The notes: generated by a model from the sequence alone, not told the origin. DNA of 52,140 bases from CAYTTR01 sp964440805 (GCA_964440805.1 CAYTTR010000017.1:1-52140), one strand, 5' to 3'; positions 1 to 8,503 are shown, counted from the stretch's first letter. Made by a program: numbers and translations.

Positions 1-251
1 GTTATTGAACCGATTGTGGAAACCGTATCGGCTGTAAAAGGAATTTCTTTTTCTCTGTTTGCCATTCCGTATCCACTGGAAAGAAGGATTTTGTTTTCTT
101 TCGCCGTCGGTACCGAACCTGAAAAGCCGGCTTTTTCTGCCTGAGCCATATATTCGTCCAGTTTACTAGCAAGGTCATTTGTTTTAGTGCAGCTTATACC
201 TGTCACAGATAAGATTAAAATAATATAAAAAAGCATCTTCTTTAGCTTCAT
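1..251 (-). CDS. Serine hydrolase (beta-lactamase/class C-like) lipoprotein, N-terminal part only
   Basis: The gene starts at the ATG at 251 and runs off the left edge, so only about 83 residues are visible. A strong AAGGAG ribosome site lies 6 bases before the ATG. The protein begins with MKLKKM and a hydrophobic stretch that ends in GISC at residue 21, which fits a lipoprotein or secretion signal, although the Gly three before the Cys is not the usual lipobox residue. The following part, with GFSGSV, LLSSGYGMANREKEIPF and DTVSTIGSI, matches the start of the serine beta-lactamase-like hydrolase family. The catalytic SxxK should follow directly after this but is outside the window, so activity cannot be judged. 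Family assignment is fairly sure, substrate unknown. Confidence 0.75.
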   Translation of the reverse strand, partial: MKLKKMLFYIILILSVTGISCTKTNDLASKLDEYMAQAEKAGFSGSVPTAKENKILLSSGYGMANREKEIPFTADTVSTIGSI

Positions 252-526
252 GGCATATCTCCTTTTTAAGCTGGATTTAATTCTTAAGCTCCATTCTTAG
301 ATAATATATGATTATATAAACAAATAGTTCGTACTTTCAGAATCAGAATTTCGTTTGATTTCTGCAGGAGCAGACAAAACATTCAACACCGATGATGACA
401 TCATCATCCAATAGAGCTATAGAAATAAAACCATCGGGTGGTTTGAATAAGCCGCTTTATTCCCCGATCGGTGATATGAGGTTTTACAAACTCGTGGCTT
501 CTTAGGGAAATTCCTTCTCTTTACTT
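252..526. other. Intergenic stretch without a recognised gene
   Basis: About 275 bases between two minus-strand genes. It is AT-rich near 300-350 and contains one short perfect palindrome at 391-408 (GATGATGA, CA, TCATCATC). No convincing open frame, RNA gene or T-tailed hairpin was seen. It may carry the promoter of the upstream lipoprotein gene. Confidence 0.4.
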
Positions 527-1252
527 TTATGGCTCCAGGGAAAGGGGTGTCCCTTTGGAGAACGTCCCTCCTCTTTCAATAACTTTTCGGCCTTCGGGTC
601 CGCAGCAAAGGACTAAATCGAGAACAGAAAGCTTTTTTATAAAATCCCCCCAGAACTGGGGATAAGCGGGTGGATCATAACGAAGAAAAGAAACTTTAAT
701 GGCCTCTTTTTTGAAAAGCTCTCTATCCACAGCTTTCCTGGAAAAATAAGGAAGCACAACTTCCTCTGCTCCAAGCTCCTTGGCACATGAAACCAGAAGA
801 CCGGTTCCTTTACCGCTTACTCCAATCTCTGACTGGAAAATAAATCCCTGCTTTATCTGCAAAAGCTCTCTAAGTACATTCATCAAGCCTACGGCCAGAT
901 TGAGGAAACTTTCATCCTGCCTCTTGACTATAGCCTCTACCCTAGAATAAACCGGATTAAAATAAAGCGACTTCCCGTAGAAATGCTTCAAGGTAAGAAG
1001 AAAGTCTTTGGCCCAGCGCTCTTTTTCAAAAATTTCCAAATCTTTTATTTTCTGTCTCCCCCGGCCTTTTCTTTTAAGGGGAACAGAAACCCACAACTCT
1101 CCCTCAGGTCCCTTCAAGCGGTTCCGGTTGACAAAAGTAAATCCTCTGGCCAGCAAAGTATCATCCAAAAGAACCATCTGCTGGGAGTGGAGCAAGCGGG
1201 CATATACTCCTCCCCAGGGAATGAACGCCGGCTGATTGAAACTTATTCTCAT
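527..1252 (-). CDS. WbqC-like family protein
   Basis: 241 residues starting MRISFNQPAFIPWGGVYARL, the typical opening of the WbqC-like family (PF08889). The middle part keeps family features: LLDDTLLARGFTFVNRNRL, a WVSVPLKRKGR segment and the internal SEIGVSGKGTGLLVSCAKELGA block. Members are often found in O-antigen and glycan clusters, but the reaction is not settled; here there is no sugar gene next to it. The last 14 residues (GGTFSKGTPLSLEP) are encoded by a hairpin repeat at 544-571 that recurs at 1390-1417, so the C-terminus has probably been altered by repeat insertion. Family call is confident, function unknown. Confidence 0.8.
   Translation of the reverse strand: MRISFNQPAFIPWGGVYARLLHSQQMVLLDDTLLARGFTFVNRNRLKGPEGELWVSVPLKRKGRGRQKIKDLEIFEKERWAKDFLLTLKHFYGKSLYFNPVYSRVEAIVKRQDESFLNLAVGLMNVLRELLQIKQGFIFQSEIGVSGKGTGLLVSCAKELGAEEVVLPYFSRKAVDRELFKKEAIKVSFLRYDPPAYPQFWGDFIKKLSVLDLVLCCGPEGRKVIERGGTFSKGTPLSLEP
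544..571. repeat. Hairpin repeat, copy 1 (inside the 3' end of the WbqC-like gene)
   Basis: A 28-base sequence that matches 1390-1417 at 24 of 28 positions. In this copy the stem is weakened by the substitutions. Read on the minus strand it supplies the last codons before the WbqC-like stop codon. The two copies are in the same orientation on the plus strand. Confidence 0.65.
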
Positions 1253-1389
1253 ACGGCCTTGCTTTGCTTATAACATAGGCCTTTATAGCGGTCAATGAAA
1301 GGTGAGAAAAAAGTGAACACCTTTGCTCGTGTCTGATGTAAGCTTGACTAAAGGGGAGGTCGCCACGCTCATTTCATTCCCCCGAAATA

Positions 1390-1422
1390 GGGGCGTCCCT
1401 TTGGGGAACGTCCCCCTTTTTT
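1390..1422 (+). repeat. Hairpin repeat, copy 2, with a T-tail
   Basis: The core at 1390-1417 folds as a hairpin: GGGG, CGT and CCC pair with GGG, ACG and CCCC around a TTTG loop, with single-base bulges. It is followed by CTTTTTT, so on the plus strand it could also act as a rho-independent terminator. Directly upstream (1379-1393) CCCCC-GAAAT-AGGGG gives a competing smaller hairpin. It lies just before the Maf/RlmD relic. Confidence 0.6.
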
Positions 1423-1440
1423 AATTAGTGAAGGCTTTGG

Positions 1441-1788
1441 ATGGAAAAACTTAAGGAAGTTTCTATTTTTTTAAAAATGGACATAATTCTTGCTTCAGGT
1501 TCACCCGGAAGAAAAGTGCTTTTAAAAAAAATTGCAGATGATTTCAGGATTATTCCCAGCCGGTTCGACGAGAAAACAATCCGGGAAAAAGAACCCGTCA
1601 AGTTTACTTTAAAAGCAGCCGCCGCCCTCAGAATTCCGGTAATAATTTATACATCCTGTAATCCTTCAACCTTGGCCCGGGATTTGAGTTTACTCGAAAA
1701 CTACGGCTATAAGTTAAAGAAATTATTCCCCCTCGACTTTTTTCCCCACACCCCTCACCTTGAATCACTGAGCCTGCTTGAAATCTGA
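1441..1788 (+). pseudogene. In-frame relic: N-terminus of Maf fused to C-terminus of RlmD/RumA
   Basis: The 115-residue open frame joins two unrelated families. Residues 13-60 (MDIILASGSPGRKVLL..., ending near FTLKAAAA) look like the start of the Maf nucleotide pyrophosphatase. From about residue 64 on, the sequence is the end of a 23S rRNA m5U methyltransferase: YTSCNPSTLARDL carries the catalytic Cys and FPHTPHLESLSLLE is the usual C-terminus. Maf is normally about 190-200 residues and RlmD 400-450, so both lack most of their catalytic domains. The simplest reading is a deletion that removed the end of maf and most of rlmD; an assembly join cannot be excluded. The natural Maf start would be the ATG at 1477. 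A stable functional product is unlikely. Confidence 0.75.
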
Positions 1789-1979
1789 AAAACTTTTATA
1801 CCCAGTGGAATCTAATCACTTAAACTAATATATAAAAAGCTGTTTTTTAGATCAAATCCAATAATCGAGGATTTAAAACTTACCTTTCATTTTACATGTC
1901 GGCCTAAGAATCATCTTAAATTATTAAGCTTTTTATGATATAAAAAGGATGGTTTTTTCCAATAGTCCAGGCTGAAAAA

Positions 1980-2219
1980 ATGAAATCATTACCGAACCAC
2001 CTGAAGCCGTTTTTTTGGGAAACCGACTTAGCTAAAATTAGCCTTAAAAAAAACAAACTTTACCTTATGGAAAGAATTCTGGAGTTAGGAGATAAAGACG
2101 CTGTCCAATGGCTTTTTTCAAATTTTTCTTTTGGCGAGATAAGAGAAGCGCTGAAAGGAAGCATAAGGATTTCAAAAAAAAGTTTAAACTTTTGGGAAAT
2201 ATTCCTGGAAGATCAATAA
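1980..2219 (+). CDS. Putative antitoxin of an AbiEii-type toxin-antitoxin pair
   Basis: 79 residues, with no transmembrane segment or signal. It begins MKSLPNHLKPFFWETDLAKI and continues with ILELGDKDAVQWLFSNFSFGEI, a pattern seen in small proteins encoded just before nucleotidyltransferase toxins. It is much shorter than the classic AbiEi antitoxin and shows no clear winged-helix domain. The stop codon is one base from the ATG of the toxin gene, so the two are almost certainly cotranscribed and translationally coupled. The upstream 190 bases are AT-rich with a TATGAT at 1934-1939 that could be a -10 box. The role is inferred mainly from context. Confidence 0.6.
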   Translation: MKSLPNHLKPFFWETDLAKISLKKNKLYLMERILELGDKDAVQWLFSNFSFGEIREALKGSIRISKKSLNFWEIFLEDQ

Positions 2220-2220
2220 A

Positions 2221-2847
2221 ATGCATAAATCCGTTTTATCCGAAGAAACCAAAAAGAACTTAAATATTATTTCTCAACAAGATTTTATCAAATCATTTTA
2301 CCTGGCCGGAGGAACAGCCTGCGCAATTCATCTCGGCCACCGGATATCCAATGACCTTGACTTCTTCACCAAAGAAGATTTCTCTAAATTCGAAATCCAA
2401 AACTCAATGCGAAGCAGCGGGAATTTCTTGATAGATCACACCGTCTTTCGGACTTTAATTGGAAGATTCAATAAAACAAAAATAAGTTTTTTCCATTATG
2501 ATTATCCTTTGATAGGAGAAATAGACTATATTTTTAATTTACCCATTGCTTCCTTAGAAGATATCGGATGTATGAAGATTGATGCTATTTCTTCAAGAGG
2601 AAGCAGGAGGGATTTCATAGATTTATTTTTTATACTACAAGACTTAAATCTAGATTTAAAAGAGTTTTTTAAATATTACCATGATAAATACAGCCAGGAA
2701 AATTACAATCTTTTCCATATCCTAAAAAGCCTGGTTTATTTTGAAGACGCTGAAAAAGAGCCGGAATTAATCATGCTGAGGCAGTTCTCCTGGGAACATA
2801 TGAAAAACTTTTTTATAGAACAAATAAAAAAATTTAAGAATTTTTAA
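2221..2847 (+). CDS. Nucleotidyltransferase toxin, AbiEii family
   Basis: 208 residues. The family signature is clear: LAGGTACAIHLGHRISNDLDFF at about residues 28-49 holds the nucleotide-binding Gly-Gly and the metal-binding Asp pair (D45, D47), and a second conserved block near residues 117-135 (MKIDAISSRGSRRDFIDLFF) holds the Lys and Arg/Asp residues of this family. AbiEii/MenT-type toxins transfer nucleotides to RNA targets such as tRNA and block translation; phage defence or plasmid maintenance roles are known for relatives. The target here is unknown. It follows the putative antitoxin by one base. Confidence 0.85.
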   Translation: MHKSVLSEETKKNLNIISQQDFIKSFYLAGGTACAIHLGHRISNDLDFFTKEDFSKFEIQNSMRSSGNFLIDHTVFRTLIGRFNKTKISFFHYDYPLIGEIDYIFNLPIASLEDIGCMKIDAISSRGSRRDFIDLFFILQDLNLDLKEFFKYYHDKYSQENYNLFHILKSLVYFEDAEKEPELIMLRQFSWEHMKNFFIEQIKKFKNF

Positions 2848-2905
2848 TTTTCTTCGGTATGAATTACATAATCCCATTTCAGTCATTAAATATGGAGAGC
2901 TTGAA

Positions 2906-3934
2906 ATGAAAGCTATGGTTATGACAGGTATTTGCGACCTGAACGGCAACAGCAATCCCCTCGAATTTAAAGAACTTCCGCTCCCGTCGCCTTCGGAAAA
3001 AGAAGTTCTCTTGCGGGTTTTAACTTGCGGGGTTTGCCATACGGAGCTTGACGAAATAGAAGGCAGAACACCTCCCCCTAAACTTCCGGTAATTTTGGGC
3101 CACCAGGTAGTGGGCCGGGTGGAAAAGATGGGGGAAAAAGTGAGCCGGTATAAACCCGGAGACCGGGTGGGAGTTGCCTGGATTTATTCTACCTGCGGTA
3201 AATGCAAATTCTGCCGCAGCGGGCAGGAAAACCTCTGCCCTGAATTCATGGCAACCGGCAGAGATGCTGACGGCGGCTATGCCGAATACATGGTGGTCAA
3301 AGAAGATTTTGCTTTCTCCATCCCGGATCTATTCTCCGAGGCCGAAGCAGCTCCATTACTCTGTGCCGGAGCTATCGGCTATCGTTCTCTCCGGCTCAGC
3401 GGTTTAAAGGACGGAGAAAAACTCGGCTTGACCGGATTCGGTGCCTCCGGCCACTTGGTTCTCAAAATGGTTCAGCATAAATTTCCCGCAGCCAAAATTT
3501 TCGTCTTTGCCCGCAGCCCCAAAGAACGCCAATTCGCTCTTACTCTGGGAGCATCCTGGGCCGGAGACACTGAAGAAGCCTCACCGGAGAAACTGGATGC
3601 CGTAATCGACACTACTCCAGTATGGAAACCGGTGGTGGAAGCTCTGAAAAACCTGGACAGCGGAGGAAGGCTGGTAATAAACGCCATCCGCAAGGAAGAA
3701 AGCGATAAAAAATATCTTTTAAGCCTTGATTACCCCTCGCATCTCTGGATGGAAAAAGAAATAAAAAGCGTAGCCAATGTCGCCAGGGCTGATGTACAGG
3801 AATTCTTAGAGCTGACCGCAGAAATTCCCATAAAACCCGAGTTCAAGGAATATCCTCTGGAAAAAGCTAATAAGGCCCTCCTGGAAATAAAGAAGCGAAA
3901 AATCCGGGGAGCCAAAGTTCTTCGAGTTGGATAA
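2906..3934 (+). CDS. Zinc-dependent alcohol dehydrogenase (MDR family)
   Basis: 342 residues in the medium-chain dehydrogenase fold: an N-terminal GroES-like domain and a C-terminal Rossmann domain with GFGASGH near residue 177. Catalytic zinc ligands are C44 (GVCHTE), H66 (ILGH) and C153. The structural zinc ligands C97, C100, C103 and C111 are all present. The Glu that usually follows the zinc-binding His is a Gln here (GHQ). It probably oxidises alcohols or reduces aldehydes with NAD(P)H; the substrate cannot be read from sequence. A GGAG ribosome site precedes the ATG. It has its own leader, 58 bases after the toxin gene. Confidence 0.85.
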   Translation: MKAMVMTGICDLNGNSNPLEFKELPLPSPSEKEVLLRVLTCGVCHTELDEIEGRTPPPKLPVILGHQVVGRVEKMGEKVSRYKPGDRVGVAWIYSTCGKCKFCRSGQENLCPEFMATGRDADGGYAEYMVVKEDFAFSIPDLFSEAEAAPLLCAGAIGYRSLRLSGLKDGEKLGLTGFGASGHLVLKMVQHKFPAAKIFVFARSPKERQFALTLGASWAGDTEEASPEKLDAVIDTTPVWKPVVEALKNLDSGGRLVINAIRKEESDKKYLLSLDYPSHLWMEKEIKSVANVARADVQEFLELTAEIPIKPEFKEYPLEKANKALLEIKKRKIRGAKVLRVG

Positions 3935-3955
3935 AAACATCAAAGGGAGAAGTTA

Positions 3956-5194
3956 ATGAATAAAATAAAAAAAACCTTCATTCTTTTATCATTTCTTTTT
4001 CAGATAGCCTTGCAATTCGTTTTCCCCTGCACCGTAGCTGTTATTTCGGGAAAAGCAACTGCAGACGGAAGACCTCTTCTTTGGAAAAACAGAGATACCT
4101 CCGTTGAAAACAATAAAGTTATTTTCATCCAGGGTAAAAAATTCGGCATTCTGGGCCTGGTAAATGCCAATGACAGCAAAGGCCGAAGTATCTGGGCCGG
4201 CTGTAATTCAGCCGGTTTTGCCATCATGAATTCAGCCTCAGGCGATTTAGCTCCGAAAGAAGAAGGAATGAACGGTAACGGCCGCTTTATGAGGCTGGCC
4301 CTGGACGAATGCGCCAATGTGGAGGAGTTCGAATACCTGCTCCTGCAAACCAACGGGAAAAGAAAAGTGGCTGCTAATTTTGGGGTAATTGATGCCCTCG
4401 GAAATGCCTGTATTTTTGAAACAAGCGCCCATTCTTTTGTCAAATTTGACGCCAACAATCCCCGCTTCGCTCCTGATGGATATATTGTCCGCACTAATTT
4501 CGCTTTTAGTGCTCCGGAGCCTTATACCGGAGGAGGGTATATCAGGTTTGAGCGGATATCCCGCATTTTCCGCGAAGCTGCTGGGAAAAGATTGTTTTCA
4601 GTAAAATTTATTCTCCAAAAGGCAGCTCGAGACCTGGCGAGCGAAAAGCTCCATTCCTATCCACTCTTGAAAAATCAAAACCTACTAAGCGATTCCCCTC
4701 TTTACATTAACACCAATGACACCATTAACCGCAATTCCACTCAATCGGTCACCGTTTTTAAAGGGGCTCCATCACCGGCCAAAGCTTATTTAACCACTAT
4801 GTGGGTCATTCTGGGGCAACCTGTCTGCTCTGCGGCGCTCCCCTGCTGGCCTTATGCTCAAAGCTCTCCTTCAGTTTTGACCGGGAAAGATTCTTCTCCT
4901 CTCAATGACGTAGCCGTAAAAATTGAAAAATATCTCTACCCGGACCGAAGAGGACATATGATCCAATATCTTAATGTAAACCGTCTTCTTTCTTTCAGAG
5001 AAGAAGGGGTGCTTACAAAAATTCTGCGTCTTGAAAACGAAATTTTTGCTAAAACGTCCAAGATTATGAAAAGATGGGAAAAGAATCAGCCTTCTCCTGA
5101 AGAAATAAAGGTGTTTGCTGAAAATACTGCCTCCGAAACCTGGCAGTCATTAAAGGAACAATTCGCCGAAATACTCGAACCGGAAAGCTTTTAA
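3956..5194 (+). CDS. Secreted Ntn-hydrolase, C45/acyl-CoA:6-APA acyltransferase-like
   Basis: 412 residues with an N-terminal hydrophobic signal (residues 7-23) directly followed by C25 in FPCTVAVISGKATADG. Cys followed by a beta strand, then LLWKNRDTS, WAGCNSAGFAIMNSA and NFGVIDALGNACIFET, is typical of the C45-type Ntn-hydrolases (relatives of isopenicillin N acyltransferase and choloylglycine hydrolase), where the Cys becomes the N-terminal nucleophile after processing. It likely cleaves an amide bond of an envelope or external substrate; the substrate is unknown. It is convergent with recA, 10 bases from its end. It starts 21 bases after the alcohol dehydrogenase gene, with GGGAGAAG before the ATG. 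Confidence 0.7.
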   Translation: MNKIKKTFILLSFLFQIALQFVFPCTVAVISGKATADGRPLLWKNRDTSVENNKVIFIQGKKFGILGLVNANDSKGRSIWAGCNSAGFAIMNSASGDLAPKEEGMNGNGRFMRLALDECANVEEFEYLLLQTNGKRKVAANFGVIDALGNACIFETSAHSFVKFDANNPRFAPDGYIVRTNFAFSAPEPYTGGGYIRFERISRIFREAAGKRLFSVKFILQKAARDLASEKLHSYPLLKNQNLLSDSPLYINTNDTINRNSTQSVTVFKGAPSPAKAYLTTMWVILGQPVCSAALPCWPYAQSSPSVLTGKDSSPLNDVAVKIEKYLYPDRRGHMIQYLNVNRLLSFREEGVLTKILRLENEIFAKTSKIMKRWEKNQPSPEEIKVFAENTASETWQSLKEQFAEILEPESF

Positions 5195-5204
5195 GTAACT
5201 GTTA

Positions 5205-6269
5205 CTATTTTTCCTTTTCTTCTTTTGCCGGGGCCGCAGTCGATTTGTTTTCCTCAAGAGGAAGTCCAACTTTTTTTCTAATTTCCTGTTCTATCTTGGC
5301 TGCCAAATCCGGTTTTTCTTTAAGCAGATTCTTAACATTGTCCCGGCCCTGGCCGAGTCTTTCTCCCTTGTAAGAATACCAGGTTCCGCTTTTCTCAATC
5401 AGACCTTCATCCACACCGCAGTCCACTATATCTCCTTCCCGGGATATCCCTTCGCCATAAACGATATCGAACTGGGACTCCCGGAAGGGAGGAGCCAGTT
5501 TGTTTTTAACGATTTTCACTTTGACCCGGTTTCCAATCACCCTATCTCCGTCCTTGATACTGGCGATTCGCCTGATATCCACCCGTAAAGACGAATAAAA
5601 TTTAAGCGCCCTGCCGCCGGTTGTGGTCTCCGGGCTTCCCAGGAAGAAGCCGATTTTTTCTCTTATTTGATTGACAAAAATGAAACATGTTTTGGAACGG
5701 CTGACAATGGCAGTAAGCTTTCTTAAAGCCTGAGACATGAGGCGGGCTTGAAGGCCGACATGGGCATCGCCCATTTCACCCTCCAGTTCAGCTTTAGGCA
5801 CAAGGGCAGCAACCGAGTCCACAACAATTACATCCACAGCCCCGCTTCGCACCAGAACTTCGGCGATTTCCAGCGCCTGTTCGCCGTAATCGGGCTGGGA
5901 AATAAGAAGGTTATCCACATCCACTCCCACCTTGGCTGCATAAACAGGATCAAGGGCATGTTCGGCATCAATAAAAGCGGCTTGCCCTCCTCTTCTCTGG
6001 GCCTCAGCGATAACATGAATGGCCAGAGTGGTTTTTCCTGTTGCTTCCGGGCCGAAAACTTCCACCACCCGTCCACGGGGAAATCCTCCTATACCCAGGC
6101 TGAGATCAAAGGCAATGGAACCTGTAGGGATGGCAGGAACCTTGACCGCCGCCTGCTGCTGACCTAGTTTCATCACCGAGCCTTTCCCGAACTGTTTTTC
6201 TATCTGGGCCAGGGCAGCCTCAATGGCTTTGGATTTAGAACCCTGGTTTTGTTCACTGGAATTGCTCAT
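5205..6269 (-). CDS. recA: Recombinase RecA
   Basis: 354 residues, the usual length. The Walker A motif GPEATGKTT is at about residues 73-81, Walker B is VDVIVVDSVAAL, and the L2 region with NQIREKIG and GSPETTTGGRALKFY is intact. The C-terminus is acidic and lysine-rich (PAKEEKEK), as usual. RecA forms the filament on single-stranded DNA for homologous recombination and for SOS induction. GGAGG precedes the ATG. I saw no LexA-like operator (GAACnnnnGTTC or CTGTn8ACAG) in the 120 bases upstream, so SOS control is not supported by sequence. It is the last gene of a minus-strand run after hbd. Confidence 0.97.
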   Translation of the reverse strand: MSNSSEQNQGSKSKAIEAALAQIEKQFGKGSVMKLGQQQAAVKVPAIPTGSIAFDLSLGIGGFPRGRVVEVFGPEATGKTTLAIHVIAEAQRRGGQAAFIDAEHALDPVYAAKVGVDVDNLLISQPDYGEQALEIAEVLVRSGAVDVIVVDSVAALVPKAELEGEMGDAHVGLQARLMSQALRKLTAIVSRSKTCFIFVNQIREKIGFFLGSPETTTGGRALKFYSSLRVDIRRIASIKDGDRVIGNRVKVKIVKNKLAPPFRESQFDIVYGEGISREGDIVDCGVDEGLIEKSGTWYSYKGERLGQGRDNVKNLLKEKPDLAAKIEQEIRKKVGLPLEENKSTAAPAKEEKEK

Positions 6270-6389
6270 GCTATCCTCCGCATAGATTTAAATTTATTCT
6301 TATCTTCTTTTCTGTTATTAAGTCTACCTGATTGCCTTACAGTTTGCCATCCCTTCTTTCAAGCTTATCTCAGCCAAACTATTTCCTCT

Positions 6390-7241
6390 CTAAGAATTGT
6401 AGTCATAAAATCCCCTGCCGCTCTTACGGCCTAAATAACCAGCATCAACCATTTTGCGGAGAAGCGGACAGGGCCTGTACTTGGAATCGCTGAATCCTTC
6501 ATAGAGAACCTCCATAATGTGAAGGCATACATCCAGTCCGATTAAATCAGCCAGAGCTAAAGGTCCCATAGGATGATTCATCCCCAATTTCATGACCTGG
6601 TCAATGGCTTCAGCTGTTCCCACTCCCTCCATCAAAGCGTAAACAGCCTCGTTAATCATGGGCATAAGAATCCGGTTGGCAATAAATCCAGGGTAATCAT
6701 TGGCTTCAACAGGCACTTTTCCCAGGGCTTCAGCCAGCTTCTTTACCTCAGTAAATGTTTCATCTGAAGTCCCTAGGCCCTTAATTAATTCAACCAGCAC
6801 CATCATAGGCACCGGATTCATGAAGTGCATTCCCATAAACTTATCAGGCCGGGAAGTCAAGGCTGCCAGCTTGGTTATAGAAATGGAAGAAGTATTGGAT
6901 GTCAGAATGACTTCCGGAGGTAAAATCTTATCTACATCTTTAAGGACAGCTTTCTTTACTCCTAAATCTTCAAAAACCGCTTCCACCACCAACTCAGCTT
7001 CCCTGAGGTCATCCAGCTCTGTGGAAGCAGTTATCTTCTGAAGAATATCTTCTTTTTCTCCCTGAACCTTTCCTTTCTCTATCAACCTGGAAAGACTCTT
7101 GTCCATAATTTTTAAGGATCTCCGGAGCAATTCATCATCAAGGTCGCTCAGGATGACTTCAAACCCTGACGAGGCGGCCACCTGGGCTATGCCTGTCCCC
7201 ATGGTTCCGGCTCCAATAACACCAATCTTTTTGATTTGCAT
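6390..7241 (-). CDS. hbd: 3-hydroxybutyryl-CoA dehydrogenase
   Basis: 283 residues when started at the ATG at 7241, which has AGGAGAG before it and begins MQIKKIGVIGAGTMGTGIAQ; a longer frame reaches upstream but lacks homology. The Rossmann motif GAGTMG binds NAD(P), MHFMNPVPMM contains the catalytic His, and the C-terminal dimerisation domain (FIANRILMPMINEAV, MKLGMNHPMGPL, DLIGLD) is complete. It converts acetoacetyl-CoA and 3-hydroxybutyryl-CoA. It lies 14 bases after the thiolase gene, so the two are one unit for the first two steps of C4 acyl-CoA formation or breakdown. No crotonase or acyl-CoA dehydrogenase gene is in the window. Confidence 0.93.
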   Translation of the reverse strand: MQIKKIGVIGAGTMGTGIAQVAASSGFEVILSDLDDELLRRSLKIMDKSLSRLIEKGKVQGEKEDILQKITASTELDDLREAELVVEAVFEDLGVKKAVLKDVDKILPPEVILTSNTSSISITKLAALTSRPDKFMGMHFMNPVPMMVLVELIKGLGTSDETFTEVKKLAEALGKVPVEANDYPGFIANRILMPMINEAVYALMEGVGTAEAIDQVMKLGMNHPMGPLALADLIGLDVCLHIMEVLYEGFSDSKYRPCPLLRKMVDAGYLGRKSGRGFYDYNS

Positions 7242-7255
7242 AATCTCTCCTTTCC

Positions 7256-8446
7256 TCAGATCATTTCCACAGCCATGGCCACCGCATCGCCACCGCCGAG
7301 ACAAAGCGCAGCCACCCCTTTTTTAAGATTCCTGTGTTTCAAAGCATAAATCAGGGTGGTCAGTATTCTGGCGCCGGTGGCTCCAATGGGATGACCTAAG
7401 GCAACAGCGCCGCCATGGACGTTGACTTTTTCCCTGTCCAAATCCATTTCCTTGAGCAAAACAACAAGTTGAGCGGAAAAGGCTTCGTTTATCTCAAAAA
7501 GATCCACATCCTCTCGCTTCCAGCCGACATTGGCCAATAACTTCTCCACCGCTCCCTTAGGAGCATACATCACCATCTCGGGTTCAACTCCATTGGTTGT
7601 GCTTCCCAGGATTTTAGCCAGAGGTTTCAATCCTTTTGCTTTAACCGCATCGGCTGAGGCAACTACCACTGCTGCTCCTCCATCATTTAAAGTAGACGCA
7701 TTTCCGGCAGTAACAGTCCCATCTTTCTTGAAAACAGGGCGCAATTTGGCCAATTTTTCCAAAGTTGTTCCTTGGCGCGGCCCTTCGTCAACCTTAAATA
7801 CTACCGGGTCTCCTTTTCTTTGAGGGATGGTAATAGGTACAATTTCTTCCTCGAAATACCCTTTTTCAATCGCATTGACTGCTTTTTCCTGGGAGGATAA
7901 GGCGTAGGCATCCTGTTCTTCTCGGCTGGCTCCGAATTTTTCAGCAATTATCTCGCCTGTGTTTCCCATGTGAACATCATGAAAGGCACACCATAACCCA
8001 TCCAGGATCATGACATCCTTCATTTTGGCGTCACCGAACTTAACACCTTCCCTGAGTCCCCACAAAAGATGAGGAGCCCGGCTCATACTCTCCATTCCTC
8101 CGGCGACAACAATTTCTTTTTCTTCCAGCCAGATTGCTTGAGCCGCCAGAGCAACAGCTTTAAGAGCTGAGCCGCAGACTTTATTCACCGCAAAACAACT
8201 GACGGAATAGGGAATTCCCCCTTTAACTGCCGCCTGCTTGGCCGGTGCCTGACCCAGGCCAGCCGAAACCACATTACCCATGATTACTTCATCAATATCA
8301 TCTCCGGTAAGACCGGCCCTATGCACTGCCTCTTTAATGGAAAATCCACCCAGTTCAGGAGCACTGAAATCCTTTAGGCGCCCCAAGTAATTACCAATGG
8401 CAGTACGGGCGGCTCCAACAATAAAAACATCCCTTAATTCACACAT
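7256..8446 (-). CDS. Acetyl-CoA C-acetyltransferase (thiolase)
   Basis: 396 residues, standard for biosynthetic-type thiolases. The acyl-accepting Cys is C91 in NKVCGSALKAV; the C-terminal motifs NVHGGAVALGHPIGATGAR and LCLGGGDAVAM supply the catalytic His and second Cys. It condenses two acetyl-CoA to acetoacetyl-CoA or does the reverse. GGAAGGG precedes the ATG. The product feeds the adjacent hbd enzyme. Direction (synthesis or beta-oxidation) cannot be decided from sequence. Confidence 0.93.
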   Translation of the reverse strand: MCELRDVFIVGAARTAIGNYLGRLKDFSAPELGGFSIKEAVHRAGLTGDDIDEVIMGNVVSAGLGQAPAKQAAVKGGIPYSVSCFAVNKVCGSALKAVALAAQAIWLEEKEIVVAGGMESMSRAPHLLWGLREGVKFGDAKMKDVMILDGLWCAFHDVHMGNTGEIIAEKFGASREEQDAYALSSQEKAVNAIEKGYFEEEIVPITIPQRKGDPVVFKVDEGPRQGTTLEKLAKLRPVFKKDGTVTAGNASTLNDGGAAVVVASADAVKAKGLKPLAKILGSTTNGVEPEMVMYAPKGAVEKLLANVGWKREDVDLFEINEAFSAQLVVLLKEMDLDREKVNVHGGAVALGHPIGATGARILTTLIYALKHRNLKKGVAALCLGGGDAVAMAVEMI

Positions 8447-8503
8447 TTGATAGCCCTTCCTTTTGGAATAAAATTATGATCAAATCTTTTATCTTTTATC
8501 ATA

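Noticed and set aside
6270..6389. Possible SOS box upstream of recA
   Set aside because: Neither the GAACnnnnGTTC nor the CTGTn8ACAG pattern is present.
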